Shown here piece by piece: positions 1-9,447 of a stretch of DNA of 49,264 bases. The stretch's first letter is position 1. Every line of letters starts with the position of its first letter. The notes beneath the pieces were generated by a model that was given only the letters and a program-made list of their open reading frames with translations, searched no databases and was not told the DNA's origin. Source of the DNA: Histophilus somni (lineage in GTDB: Bacteria > Pseudomonadota > Gammaproteobacteria > Enterobacterales > Pasteurellaceae); assembly GCF_014202395.1 (NCBI RefSeq), contig NZ_JACHGQ010000008.1, forward strand, positions 62,006 through 111,269, written 5' to 3'. The translations under genes and the position numbers were made by a program.

Positions 1-2
1 AA

Positions 3-956
3 CTGCATAGCATTCTTTTAACTACGCTACTTATCTCCCTTCCTGTACTATCACAAGCTAAAACCCTAAGATTGGCTCATCATATGGCTAATGATAATGT
101 TAACCATACACTAGTTATAGATTTTTCAGACAAACTCAAAGAAATATCTAATGGAAAACTTACTGTTGATGTTTACTCAAACGGGATTTTAGGCGATCAA
201 GTGGAGCTATTTGAAGGAATGAAGCTCGGTACTGTTGATATGTCCATCTCAGATACTAGCATCATTGCATCTTATTATTCTCCAATTGGGATTTTAGATA
301 TGCCTTATTTTTTTAAGGATATGGAGCATATTAAAAAATTACTAAGTACAGCCAAAATGGCAGAAATTAAAAAACAAGTTGAAGCCAAATCAGGGGTTAA
401 AATATTAAGTATTCAACCTGTTGCTTATAGAAATATTATTCTCAAAAAAGAACTTGCTGATAATAATAAATTTGATGGCTTAAAAATTCGAGTACCAAAT
501 TCTCCTGTACTTGTTAATACTATAACGTTGCTTGGAGCTACACCAAGTCCAATTCCATCAGGTGAGGCATACACTGCTATCCAAACAGGAGTTGTGGATG
601 GTATGGAAGGTAATCCGGAATTTTTAAGCTCCATTAAAATCAGCGAAGTAGCTAAAAACTGGTATGAGACACAACATGCCATGACTTTTACTGCGTTAAA
701 TATTAGTGCTAAAAAATTTAATTCATTAACAGAATCTGAACAACAATGGATCAAAGAGGCTGTAACTTTTGCAATAGATCAGTTTTATATTAAGACTGTC
801 AACACTGATGAAAAATGGAGAAGTTATCTAAAACAACAAGGTGTCGAGTTTCATAATGTAGATATACCAACTCTAAGAGAAAAAGCTAAACCAATGGTTG
901 ATAAATTTGTTCAAGCAAACGGATTAGAAGAATTATATAAAGAGGCACAAAAATGA
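3..956 (+). CDS. TRAP transporter substrate-binding protein, DctP family (5' end outside window)
   Basis: This is the periplasmic solute-binding subunit of a tripartite ATP-independent periplasmic transporter. The reading frame is open from base 3, and the residues before the ATG at 72 look like a signal peptide (hydrophobic LLTTLLISLPVL, then SQA, likely cleaved before KTLRLAHHM). The ATG at 72 is therefore internal and the true start lies off the window. Family features are the N-terminal lobe with NGKLTVDVYSNGILGDQ and the segment GLKIRVPNSP. Its Arg (codon 489-491) aligns with the conserved Arg that holds the substrate carboxylate in DctP/SiaP proteins. The stop overlaps the next gene (ATGA), as expected for one operon. 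The substrate is not deducible; an organic or sugar acid is likely. The region is AT-rich and I found no uptake signals in it. Confidence 0.9.
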   Translation: MHSILLTTLLISLPVLSQAKTLRLAHHMANDNVNHTLVIDFSDKLKEISNGKLTVDVYSNGILGDQVELFEGMKLGTVDMSISDTSIIASYYSPIGILDMPYFFKDMEHIKKLLSTAKMAEIKKQVEAKSGVKILSIQPVAYRNIILKKELADNNKFDGLKIRVPNSPVLVNTITLLGATPSPIPSGEAYTAIQTGVVDGMEGNPEFLSSIKISEVAKNWYETQHAMTFTALNISAKKFNSLTESEQQWIKEAVTFAIDQFYIKTVNTDEKWRSYLKQQGVEFHNVDIPTLREKAKPMVDKFVQANGLEELYKEAQK

Positions 957-1405
957 AACTAGATGGTTATATTTCCTCATTCAGAAATACATTAACGATT
1001 ATACTTTTTTCTGCACTTGTCATTGTTGTATCTATAGGTGTGTTTTCTAGATTTTTAACATCACATCCTTTCGCTTGGACTGAAGAACTGTCTAGATTTA
1101 TTTTTATTTGGTTAGCTTGGATAGCTTCAAGTTTAACAATTGCTAAGGGCATTAATATTACCTTTGATATTGTGCTGGATAAATTAGAACAAACCGTTGG
1201 TAATATTGCTCATATTATTGTGAATGTTATTTCTATCATTTACATACTCGCAGTCATTATATTGGGATATATACTTTGTATTAATAATACAAATTCATAC
1301 TCCCCTTTACTAGGTGTTCCAATGTGGACTCTAAATCTTGCGATACCTGTTGGTGGGGTATTGATGGTTTATGAGCAAATTAAAAATTTAATCAAGAAAC
1401 GTTAA
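953..1405 (+). CDS. TRAP transporter small permease, DctQ family
   Basis: The 150-residue integral membrane protein has four predicted helices (about residues 12-32, 45-65, 85-107 and 120-142). It carries the DctQ hallmark segment PFAWTEELSRFIFIWLAWIASS after helix 1, shown here in part by TEELSRFIFIW. In this family it pairs with the large permease and docks the loaded binding protein. The ATG overlaps the stop of the upstream gene by four bases, and the large permease gene follows after 17 bases, so the three genes form a P-Q-M operon. It resembles YiaM in size, but gene order and sequence do not allow a substrate call. Confidence 0.9.
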   Translation: MKLDGYISSFRNTLTIILFSALVIVVSIGVFSRFLTSHPFAWTEELSRFIFIWLAWIASSLTIAKGINITFDIVLDKLEQTVGNIAHIIVNVISIIYILAVIILGYILCINNTNSYSPLLGVPMWTLNLAIPVGGVLMVYEQIKNLIKKR

Positions 1406-1422
1406 TTATAATGAGGTGATAT

Positions 1423-2691
1423 ATGCTACTTCTTGCATTCTTATGCTTCTTTATTTTGGTTCTGCTCGGTGTGCCTATTGCATTTTCAATGGGATTAGGT
1501 GCCATAATTTCAATTCTGTCTAATGATTTACCGTTAGCATTGATTTCTCAGCGTTTATTCTCAGGTATAAATTCCTTTTCATTATTAGCAATTCCGTTTT
1601 TTATGTTAGCTGGAGAATTAATGGAGAATGGAGGAATATCCAGAAGACTTATTCATTTATCGAAATGTTTAGTCGGACATTTTAGAGGCGGTCTAGGTAT
1701 GATAGATATATCCACCTCTGTAATTTTTGCCGGAGTATCAGGATCTGCAGCAGCAGATACAGCCGCCGTCGGTTCAATTATGATACCTACCATGAAAAAA
1801 AATGGCTATCCAGCAGGCTTAACTGCAGTCCTTCAATCTGTAGCAGGATCTCTTGGTCCAATTATTCCACCTAGCTTAACTGCGATTATTTTTGCCTCAT
1901 TAACTGGATTATCAATTAAAGATTTATTTTTAGCAGGGATTTTACCTGGAATTGCTATAGCTATCGGATTGGTTCTAGTCACCTATTTCTATGCTAAAAA
2001 ATATAATCTTGGTAGAGATCAAAAGGCATCTAGAGCCATTTTATGCAAAGCATTTAAAGAGGCGTCTTCTGCATTATTTATGCCGGTTATCATAGTAGGT
2101 GGAATTTTGGTTGGGTTCTTTACGCCAACTGAAGCTGGGGCTGTAGCAGTACTTTATGCTATTGCAGTCGGTATTTATTATAAAGAATTAACTTTTGAAA
2201 AATTCAAACATTCAATACTAAATGCAGCCGCAATGACCGCAATGTGTACCCTAATTATATCAGGAGCAACTATTTTATCATGGATTATCGCCTTCACTCG
2301 TTTGCCTGATTTAATTATAGGGTTCTTAACAAGTATTACGGATAATCCTTACATGATCCTTCTGCTCTTAGTAGCATTTTTATTATTTATCGGCATGTTT
2401 ATTGAAACTATTGCCGCAACTATTATTGTTGCACCAATTTTAATGCCAGTAGCTTATCAATATGGAATAGATCCGATACAATTTGCCATAATTATGATCG
2501 TTGTCTTAGTTTACGCAGGAGTAACCCCTCCTGTCGGTGGAGTATTGTTCATTACTATGGGGATTGCTAATGTCAAACTACAGGAAACGCTAAAATACCT
2601 CGTTCCTTATCTAGGTGTCATATTCATCGTTGTGTTACTGATGATATTATTTCCTTCGATCTCTTTGATGATACCTAATATGTTCCGTTAA
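1423..2691 (+). CDS. TRAP transporter large permease, DctM family
   Basis: This 422-residue, highly hydrophobic protein matches the DctM/YiaN family in length and motifs. It has an N-terminal helix pair ending GVPIAFSMGLGA, the segment FAGVSGSAAADTAAVGSIMIP (about residues 103-123) and the re-entrant loop SVAGSLGPIIPPS. The C-terminal half repeats the pattern with YAGVTPPVGGVLF. It forms the Na+-coupled elevator-type transport core with the DctQ subunit. A strong ribosome site (GAGGTGAT) lies just before the ATG. It is the last gene of the operon and is followed by an inverted repeat. Confidence 0.92.
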   Translation: MLLLAFLCFFILVLLGVPIAFSMGLGAIISILSNDLPLALISQRLFSGINSFSLLAIPFFMLAGELMENGGISRRLIHLSKCLVGHFRGGLGMIDISTSVIFAGVSGSAAADTAAVGSIMIPTMKKNGYPAGLTAVLQSVAGSLGPIIPPSLTAIIFASLTGLSIKDLFLAGILPGIAIAIGLVLVTYFYAKKYNLGRDQKASRAILCKAFKEASSALFMPVIIVGGILVGFFTPTEAGAVAVLYAIAVGIYYKELTFEKFKHSILNAAAMTAMCTLIISGATILSWIIAFTRLPDLIIGFLTSITDNPYMILLLLVAFLLFIGMFIETIAATIIVAPILMPVAYQYGIDPIQFAIIMIVVLVYAGVTPPVGGVLFITMGIANVKLQETLKYLVPYLGVIFIVVLLMILFPSISLMIPNMFR

Positions 2692-2732
2692 AAAACAAGT
2701 GAGTATAATGTGTTTTTCATTTTACTCACTTG
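2690..2732 (-). terminator. Perfect 10-bp inverted repeat after the TRAP operon, U-tract on minus strand
   Basis: CAAGTGAGTA at 2696-2705 pairs with TACTCACTTG at 2723-2732. The run of T that would make it an intrinsic terminator lies on the minus strand (six A at 2690-2695 on the plus strand). No U-run follows on the plus strand, although the operon to be terminated is on that strand. Confidence 0.4.
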
Positions 2733-2822
2733 ATGGCGATAATGACACAATTTCCTCTTGTATGAACCCATATTTGCGACTAGACTACGCCCTTACAGTT
2801 TTTATTATGATTTTACGAAGTT

Positions 2823-3893
2823 ATGTATTTATCTGATTTCTATTTTGACTTACCTGATGAATTAATTGCACGTTATCCCAAACGTGAGCGTTCTTCCAGT
2901 CGTATGTTGCAATTAAACGGACAAAACGGAGAATTATTTCACCGCACTTTTAGCGATGTTGCAGATCTGATTAACGAAGGCGATTTGCTGATTTTTAATA
3001 ATACCCGAGTGATTCCGGCGAGAATGTTTGGGCGAAAAGCAAGCGGTGGAAAAATAGAAGTGTTGGTTGAGCGGGTACTAAATGAACATCATTTTTTAGC
3101 CCATATTCGATCTTCAAAATCACCGAAAGAAAATACAGTGCTTTTTTTAGGTGAAGATAAGCTGGGAGAAGGGAAGGGTGTTGAAATGCTGATGAAGGCA
3201 CGCCATGAAAATTTATTTGAACTGGAATTAAGTGATAAAAGTACCGCTCTTTTAGATATTTTACAGAAAATAGGTCATATGCCTTTACCCCCTTATATTG
3301 ATCGTCCAGATGAAGATGCCGATAAGGAACGCTATCAGACGGTCTACAATAAAGTTCCGGGGGCTGTGGCTGCACCAACTGCCGGCTTACATTTTGATGA
3401 TGAGCTATTGACACAACTCAAAAACAAGGGGGTTAATTTTGCCTTTGTTACCTTACATGTCGGTGCCGGCACTTTCCAACCTGTTCGTGTAGAAAATATT
3501 GAAGATCATAAAATGCACGCAGAATATGTGGAAGTCCCGCAAGAAGTGGTTGATGCTGTTTTAGCCACAAAAGCAAAGGGTAAACGAGTTATTGCAGTAG
3601 GTACAACTTCTGTACGGTCAATTGAAAGTGCGGCACTTTTTGCCGAAGAAAATAATAGCACTCATTTACTTGAACCCTATTTTTCCGACACTTCCATTTT
3701 TATTTATCCGGGCAAAAAATTTCGTGTTATTGACTGTTTGATTACCAATTTCCATTTGCCGGAGAGTACTTTGATTATGCTGGTTTCTGCTTTTGCCGGT
3801 TATCAACATACGATGAATGCTTATAAAAGTGCGGTCGAAAATCGCTATCGCTTTTTTAGCTATGGCGATGCCATGTTTATTACGAAGGCCTAA
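2823..3893 (+). CDS. queA: S-adenosylmethionine:tRNA ribosyltransferase-isomerase QueA
   Basis: The enzyme transfers and isomerises the ribosyl moiety of SAM onto preQ1 at position 34 of GUN-anticodon tRNAs, giving epoxyqueuosine. The 356-residue product is collinear with E. coli QueA. Conserved blocks are [20 protein letters not shown] near residue 57, [25 protein letters not shown] near 150, the invariant [27 protein letters not shown], and the C-terminal [20 protein letters not shown]. The ATG is preceded by only a weak ribosome site (ACGAAG). It sits 44 bp upstream of tgt, the preceding enzyme of the same pathway. One uptake signal lies at the start of the gene and one near its end. Confidence 0.97.
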
Positions 3894-3922
3894 AAGCCGA
3901 TTACATCAGACTGTTTATCTGA

Positions 3923-5074
<1,152 letters not shown>

Positions 5075-5154
5075 GAAAGTAATAATAATTGTCGGAGAAA
5101 TAACCTACAAGGTCGGTTATTGATAAATAAAGTGCGGTGAAATAAAAAGATATT

Positions 5155-5183
5155 TTCACATTAAAAGAATTTTATGCTATTTT
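5155..5183 (+). promoter_or_regulatory. Predicted sigma-70 promoter for yajC-secD-secF
   Basis: TTCACA (5155-5160), a 17-bp spacer and TATTTT (5178-5183), with TG one base upstream of the -10, make an extended -10 promoter about 45 bp before yajC. It would let the Sec genes be expressed apart from queA-tgt. Confidence 0.5.
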
Positions 5184-5229
5184 ACGCAAGTTTTTAATGA
5201 ATGTTTAACTCACTTATAAGGATAAAATA

Positions 5230-5529
5230 ATGGAAGCTCAACAAAGTAGCCCACTTTCTATGTTATTTATTTTTGCCATTTTTGGATTGATTTTCTATTT
5301 TATGATCTATCGTCCACAAGCAAAACGTAACAAAGCACATAAGCAGTTAATGTCTGAATTAGCGAAAGGCACTGAGGTGTTAACTTCAGGTGGTATTATC
5401 GGTAAAATCAGCAAAATCAGTGCTGAAAACGATTATGTCGTTATCGCATTAAATGATACGACTGAAATCACTATCAAACGCGATTTTATCGTAGCCGTAT
5501 TGCCAAAAGGTTCTTTAAAATCTATCTAA
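5230..5529 (+). CDS. yajC: Sec translocase accessory subunit YajC
   Basis: This is a 99-residue single-pass inner-membrane protein. It has one N-terminal transmembrane helix (about residues 9-28) ending in the conserved FMIYRPQAKRNK, then a small beta-rich cytoplasmic domain with LTSGGIIGKI. In E. coli it forms the SecDF-YajC subcomplex with the holotranslocon. A good ribosome site (AAGGA) precedes the ATG, and secD follows after 31 bp. Confidence 0.96.
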   Translation: MEAQQSSPLSMLFIFAIFGLIFYFMIYRPQAKRNKAHKQLMSELAKGTEVLTSGGIIGKISKISAENDYVVIALNDTTEITIKRDFIVAVLPKGSLKSI

Positions 5530-5560
5530 ATTTTCATTCATTCCGCAAGGGAACAAGTCT

Positions 5561-7423
5561 ATGTTAAATCGTTACCCTTTATGGAAGAATCTAATGGTGA
5601 TCCTAGTGATCGCCATTGGTGTTTTATATTCTCTTCCAAATCTTTACGGTGAAGATCCAGCTGTACAAATCTCTGGAACACGAGGGCAAACCGCTGATAT
5701 AAACGTGCTTACTAATGTACAAACATTATTAGAGCAAAATAATTTACCTATCAAATCAATTATTTTGGAAAACGGCTCAATTTTAGCTCGTTTCAACAAT
5801 ACAGATGATCAACTTTTAGCTAAAGATAAAATTATTGAACAACTTGGTAATAATTATTCCGTTGCACTTAACCTTGCACCCGCCACACCAAAATGGTTAA
5901 CCAATATTGGCGGTAGACCGATGAAATGGGGGTTAGACCTACGGGGAGGTGTTCGTTTCTTAATGGAAGTGGATATGCACACTGCATTGGATAAACGCCA
6001 AGAACAATTACAAGACAGCTTACGTACCGAATTACGCAAAGAAAAATATCAATATATGTCCATTCGTAATGGAGAAAATTTTACAACTCTCATTACCTTA
6101 GCTAAACCGGAACAACTTTCCGATGTACAACGTTTCTTGCGTAAACAACATCAAAATCTGAATGTTAATGCCATTTCTGAAAACACACTAAGTTTAGAAT
6201 TATCAGAGAACGCTCTAAGAGAAATTCGTGATCATGCTATTGAACAAAACTTAAGTATTTTACGTCGTCGTGTAGAAGAATTGGGTGTTGCTGAACCTGT
6301 TATTCAGCGTCAAGGGGCTGAGCGTATTGTAGTGGAATTACCCGGTGTACAGGATACAGCTCGGGCAAAAGAAATTCTAGGTGCAACAGCAACGTTGGAA
6401 TTCCGTTTAGTAAATCAAAATGCAAATTTAGATGTCGCTCTTAAAGGTATGGTGCCTTCTGATTCGGAAGTGAAATATGATCGCAATGGTAGTCCTATTG
6501 TGTTATATCGACGAGCTGTATTAGGCGGTGAGCATATTACTAATGCAAGTTCAGGCATAGATCAAAATACCGGTTCTCCTCAGGTTTCGGTTACTTTAGA
6601 TTCTGAAGGTGGTGAAATTATGTCACAAACTACCAAACTTAATCTAAAGAAACCAATGGCAACTTTATATGTAGAATATAAAGACAGTGGTAAAAAAGAC
6701 GAACATGGTAAAACTATTTTAGCTAAACATGAAGAAGTTATTAATGTTGCGACAATCCAAGGTCGTTTCGGTTCACAATTCCAAATTACCGGCATCAATA
6801 GCCCTGCTGAAGCACAAAACCTATCGGTATTACTACGTTCAGGTGCTTTAACTGCACCAATTCAAATTATTGAAGAGAGAACGGTAGGCCCATCTTTGGG
6901 GGCTCAAAACGTTGAACAAGGGCTGAAAGCAGGATTATGGGGATTAGCCATTACGATTATATTTATTCTATTTTACTATAAGCTCTTCGGTTTATTTGCC
7001 GGCATAGCCCTTATTGCCAATATGATACTTCTTGTAGGTATAATGTCTTTATTACCCGGAGCGACTTTAACAATGCCGGGTATCGCAGGGATTGTTTTAT
7101 CTGTCGGTATGTCTGTTGATGCTAATGTATTGATTTTTGAACGAATAAAAGAAGAAATTAATAATGGTCGCACAATTCAGCAAGCTATTAATGAAGGTTA
7201 TAGCGGTGCATTTACGAGTATTTTTGATGCGAACTTAACCACTATTCTAACATCAGTCGTATTATATGCTGTAGGTACTGGACCGGTTAAAGGGTTTGCT
7301 ATTACACTCTCTTTAGGTGTAGCGATTTCAATGTTTACTGCCATTACAGGAACTCGTTTTCTTGTAAACTTAATCTATGGTGGAAAACGTGTTGAAAATT
7401 ATCAATTTAAGGCAGGTGAATAG
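5561..7423 (+). CDS. secD: Protein translocase subunit SecD
   Basis: SecD is an RND-superfamily subunit that uses the proton gradient to pull preproteins out of SecYEG on the periplasmic side. The 620-residue product has TM1 at about 9-27, the conserved GLDLRGGVRF motif near residue 123, the large P1 periplasmic domain with ILRRRVEELGVAEPVIQRQG, and five C-terminal helices (about 455-610) containing MSVDANVLIFERIKEE. Length is close to E. coli SecD (615). The stop TAG shares its final G with the GTG start of secF, so the pair is translationally coupled. Confidence 0.97.
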   Translation: MLNRYPLWKNLMVILVIAIGVLYSLPNLYGEDPAVQISGTRGQTADINVLTNVQTLLEQNNLPIKSIILENGSILARFNNTDDQLLAKDKIIEQLGNNYSVALNLAPATPKWLTNIGGRPMKWGLDLRGGVRFLMEVDMHTALDKRQEQLQDSLRTELRKEKYQYMSIRNGENFTTLITLAKPEQLSDVQRFLRKQHQNLNVNAISENTLSLELSENALREIRDHAIEQNLSILRRRVEELGVAEPVIQRQGAERIVVELPGVQDTARAKEILGATATLEFRLVNQNANLDVALKGMVPSDSEVKYDRNGSPIVLYRRAVLGGEHITNASSGIDQNTGSPQVSVTLDSEGGEIMSQTTKLNLKKPMATLYVEYKDSGKKDEHGKTILAKHEEVINVATIQGRFGSQFQITGINSPAEAQNLSVLLRSGALTAPIQIIEERTVGPSLGAQNVEQGLKAGLWGLAITIIFILFYYKLFGLFAGIALIANMILLVGIMSLLPGATLTMPGIAGIVLSVGMSVDANVLIFERIKEEINNGRTIQQAINEGYSGAFTSIFDANLTTILTSVVLYAVGTGPVKGFAITLSLGVAISMFTAITGTRFLVNLIYGGKRVENYQFKAGE

Positions 7424-8391
7424 TGAGTTTATTTACACGCAATAAAAAAGTGCATGAATATAACGGGGTCATTTTACCTTTTAAACTAACCCCTTTTATG
7501 AAATACCGCTACTGGGGATATGCTTTCTCTATCATTGTAACTGCGGTCTGTTTTTTCTTTATTTTTACTAAAGGATTCAACTGGGGACTGGATTTTACCG
7601 GTGGAACAGTGATCGATACCCATTTTTCTCAACCGGCAGACCTCAATAAAGTACGATCTACATTAAAAGAGAATGGAATAGAAAGTGCGTTGGTACAAAC
7701 TACGGGAGGTGTTCGAGATGTCATGATCAGATTACCTGTCGTAGAAAGTAGTGCTGAAGTGGGTAATAAAATTAAAACTATCCTCAATAGTTTGGATGAA
7801 GGTCTTGAAATTCATAGTATTGAATTTGTAGGTCCGAATGTTGGTGAAGAATTAACACAAGGTGCAATTTACGCAACATTAGCAACATTACTGATGTTAT
7901 TAGGTTATATTGCTTTCCGTTTCGAATGGCGTTTAGGTACAGGTGCAGTTATTGCCCTTGCTCATGATGTTATTGTCACTTTAGGTGTTTTTTCCTACTT
8001 CCAAATTGAAATGGATCTTACTTTCGTGGCTGCTATCCTGTCTGTTGTAGGATATTCGCTTAATGATAGTATCGTTGTTTTTGACCGAGTGCGAGAAAAT
8101 TTCCGTAAAATTCGCCGTATTGATACTGTTGAAATTATTGATATTTCATTAACCCAAACTCTGGCAAGGACATTAATGACATCAATCACAACATTATTTG
8201 TCGTAATTGCACTTTTTGCTTTCGGTGGACCAACAATCCATAGCTTTTCACTTGCGTTGTTAATAGGGATTGCTTTTGGTACTTATTCAACGATTTATAT
8301 TGCAATTACTCTAGCTCTTGATTTAGGGCTAAAACGTGAACATATGCTAATCCAAATTGTTGAAAAGGAAGAGTTTGAAGAAGGCTTCTAA
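7423..8391 (+). CDS. secF: Protein translocase subunit SecF
   Basis: The 322-residue partner of SecD begins with GTG overlapping the secD stop by one base (TAGTG). It has TM1 at about 29-50, the family motif GLDFTGGTVIDT near residue 53, a periplasmic P domain, and five C-terminal helices with GYSLNDSIVVFDRVRENFR. It acts with SecD and YajC in late steps of export. It is the last gene of the operon and is followed by a GC-rich hairpin. Confidence 0.97.
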   Translation: MSLFTRNKKVHEYNGVILPFKLTPFMKYRYWGYAFSIIVTAVCFFFIFTKGFNWGLDFTGGTVIDTHFSQPADLNKVRSTLKENGIESALVQTTGGVRDVMIRLPVVESSAEVGNKIKTILNSLDEGLEIHSIEFVGPNVGEELTQGAIYATLATLLMLLGYIAFRFEWRLGTGAVIALAHDVIVTLGVFSYFQIEMDLTFVAAILSVVGYSLNDSIVVFDRVRENFRKIRRIDTVEIIDISLTQTLARTLMTSITTLFVVIALFAFGGPTIHSFSLALLIGIAFGTYSTIYIAITLALDLGLKREHMLIQIVEKEEFEEGF

Positions 8392-8399
8392 ACTCATGT

Positions 8400-8422
8400 T
8401 GTCGGGCATTTGCCCGACATTT
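8400..8422 (+). terminator. Rho-independent terminator after secF
   Basis: TGTCGGGC and GCCCGACA (8400-8419) form an 8-bp stem with an ATTT loop, 8 bp after the secF stop. The following T run is short (TTT). Confidence 0.65.
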
Positions 8423-8860
8423 AGAACCAACAAATCAAAACACTGGAAACTGTTTAAAAAAATAACAATGAAAAATGAGTGGTAGGATTTTTCACAACAA
8501 GAGTTGTTTAACACGAGTTTTTTTGGTTCAAAACGTTAGTCATGTTTTTCTTATGTTATTCTCATCAAAAACCTATCTGTATCATCTTAAGGTCGAATAA
8601 ATCGAATAAGCAAGCATAGTAATCGGTCAAAAAGTGCCTACTGTCTTGCTATAAAAAAAGATTGTCTTTCTTAATATAACGTATTGCTATGTATAGACTC
8701 TACTACACGTTTTTTTTGGTAGATGGTATGTATTTTAGGCGTGAAAATTTTTAGAAGTATTTGGAGGTAATTCTAAAATCTTAGTTTTGTAGAGCAAACG
8801 GAAAAGACAGAATTATTGAAATTTTAAGTAGCGATTTTGGGGATTAACGAGGTAACTTTT
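8423..8860 (+). other. Gene-poor spacer, about 440 bp, no recognisable content
   Basis: I translated this stretch in all three plus frames and scanned the minus strand. Stops are frequent, no frame gives a protein I recognise, and I see no RNA gene or clear repeat. It is AT-rich with long T runs. It separates secF from tRNA-Leu, which points the other way; it could hold decayed sequence. Confidence 0.6.
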
Positions 8861-8946
8861 TGGTGCTCTGAGCGAGACTTGAACTCGCACGTCCTATGGA
8901 CACTACCCCCTCAAGATAGCGTGTCTACCAATTCCACCACCAGAGC
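8861..8946 (-). tRNA. leuU: tRNA-Leu (anticodon GAG)
   Basis: The minus strand folds as a class II tRNA of 86 nt including an encoded CCA. Acceptor arms are GCTCTGG and TCAGAGC, the D-arm contains GGTAGACACG, and anticodon stem CTATC/GGTAG encloses loop TTGAGGG. A variable arm of tRNA-Leu type and T-loop GTTCAAGTC follow. The anticodon GAG reads CUU/CUC. It lies 19 bp downstream of secG on the same strand, the secG-leuU linkage also known in E. coli, and is probably cotranscribed with it. Confidence 0.97.
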
Positions 8947-8965
8947 GTAATTTGAATTTAGGTTT

Positions 8966-9310
8966 TTATTGAGGAATGTCGCTGTTTTTTGTGTCAGGTG
9001 TCGGTATGCTTTGTTGTTTTTCCTGAACTTGCTCCGCAACTTTTGATAAATCATCAAACTTACCACTTTTAACATTATTGCTATGTGAATTGATATTACC
9101 AATCAATAAACTGATAGCAAAAAATGCTGTTGCCAAAATGGCTGTCGTACGAGATAAGAAATTGCCTGCACCTGCTGAACCAAAAACTGTTCCTGAAGCA
9201 CCACCGCCAAACGAAGCCCCTGCATTAGCACCTTTACCTTGTTGGATTAAGATGAAACCAATGAGGACAATGGCAATAACTAAGTAAGCGATCAGTAAAA
9301 CTTGGTACAT
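8966..9310 (-). CDS. secG: Protein-export membrane protein SecG
   Basis: SecG is the small accessory subunit of the SecYEG channel. The 114-residue product has TM1 at about 3-23, followed by the family signature IQQGKGANAGASFGGGAS, a glycine-rich loop and TM2 at about 55-72. The hydrophilic tail (about 40 residues, Q/D/K-rich) is not conserved in the family. A promoter match lies upstream and tRNA-Leu downstream. With yajC-secDF about 0.6 kb away on the other strand, most Sec accessory genes are in one place. Confidence 0.97.
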   Translation of the reverse strand: MYQVLLIAYLVIAIVLIGFILIQQGKGANAGASFGGGASGTVFGSAGAGNFLSRTTAILATAFFAISLLIGNINSHSNNVKSGKFDDLSKVAEQVQEKQQSIPTPDTKNSDIPQ

Positions 9311-9360
9311 TATTTCTTCTCTCTAAATTCAAACATTTCTATAAACAAAATAACGTGCGA

Positions 9361-9389
9361 ATACTATCTAATATTGGAAACCTTCGCAA
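9361..9389 (-). promoter_or_regulatory. Predicted sigma-70 promoter for secG-leuU
   Basis: On the minus strand, TTGCGA (9384-9389), a 17-bp spacer and TAGTAT (9361-9366) lie about 50 bp upstream of secG, inside the 137-bp gap after topB. Confidence 0.55.
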
Positions 9390-9447
9390 GTGGTTTTGAT
9401 AAAAATTCGGTTAATTGTTTTAATTTCAGGCAAAATTTAAACTGTGT

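Noticed and set aside
72-80. ATG at 72 as start of the TRAP binding protein
   Set aside because: The upstream in-frame residues form a signal peptide running to the window edge, so this ATG is within the mature protein.
8911-9102. 63-codon minus-strand frame across tRNA-Leu and secG
   Set aside because: It runs through the tRNA and is out of frame with secG; it has no family similarity.
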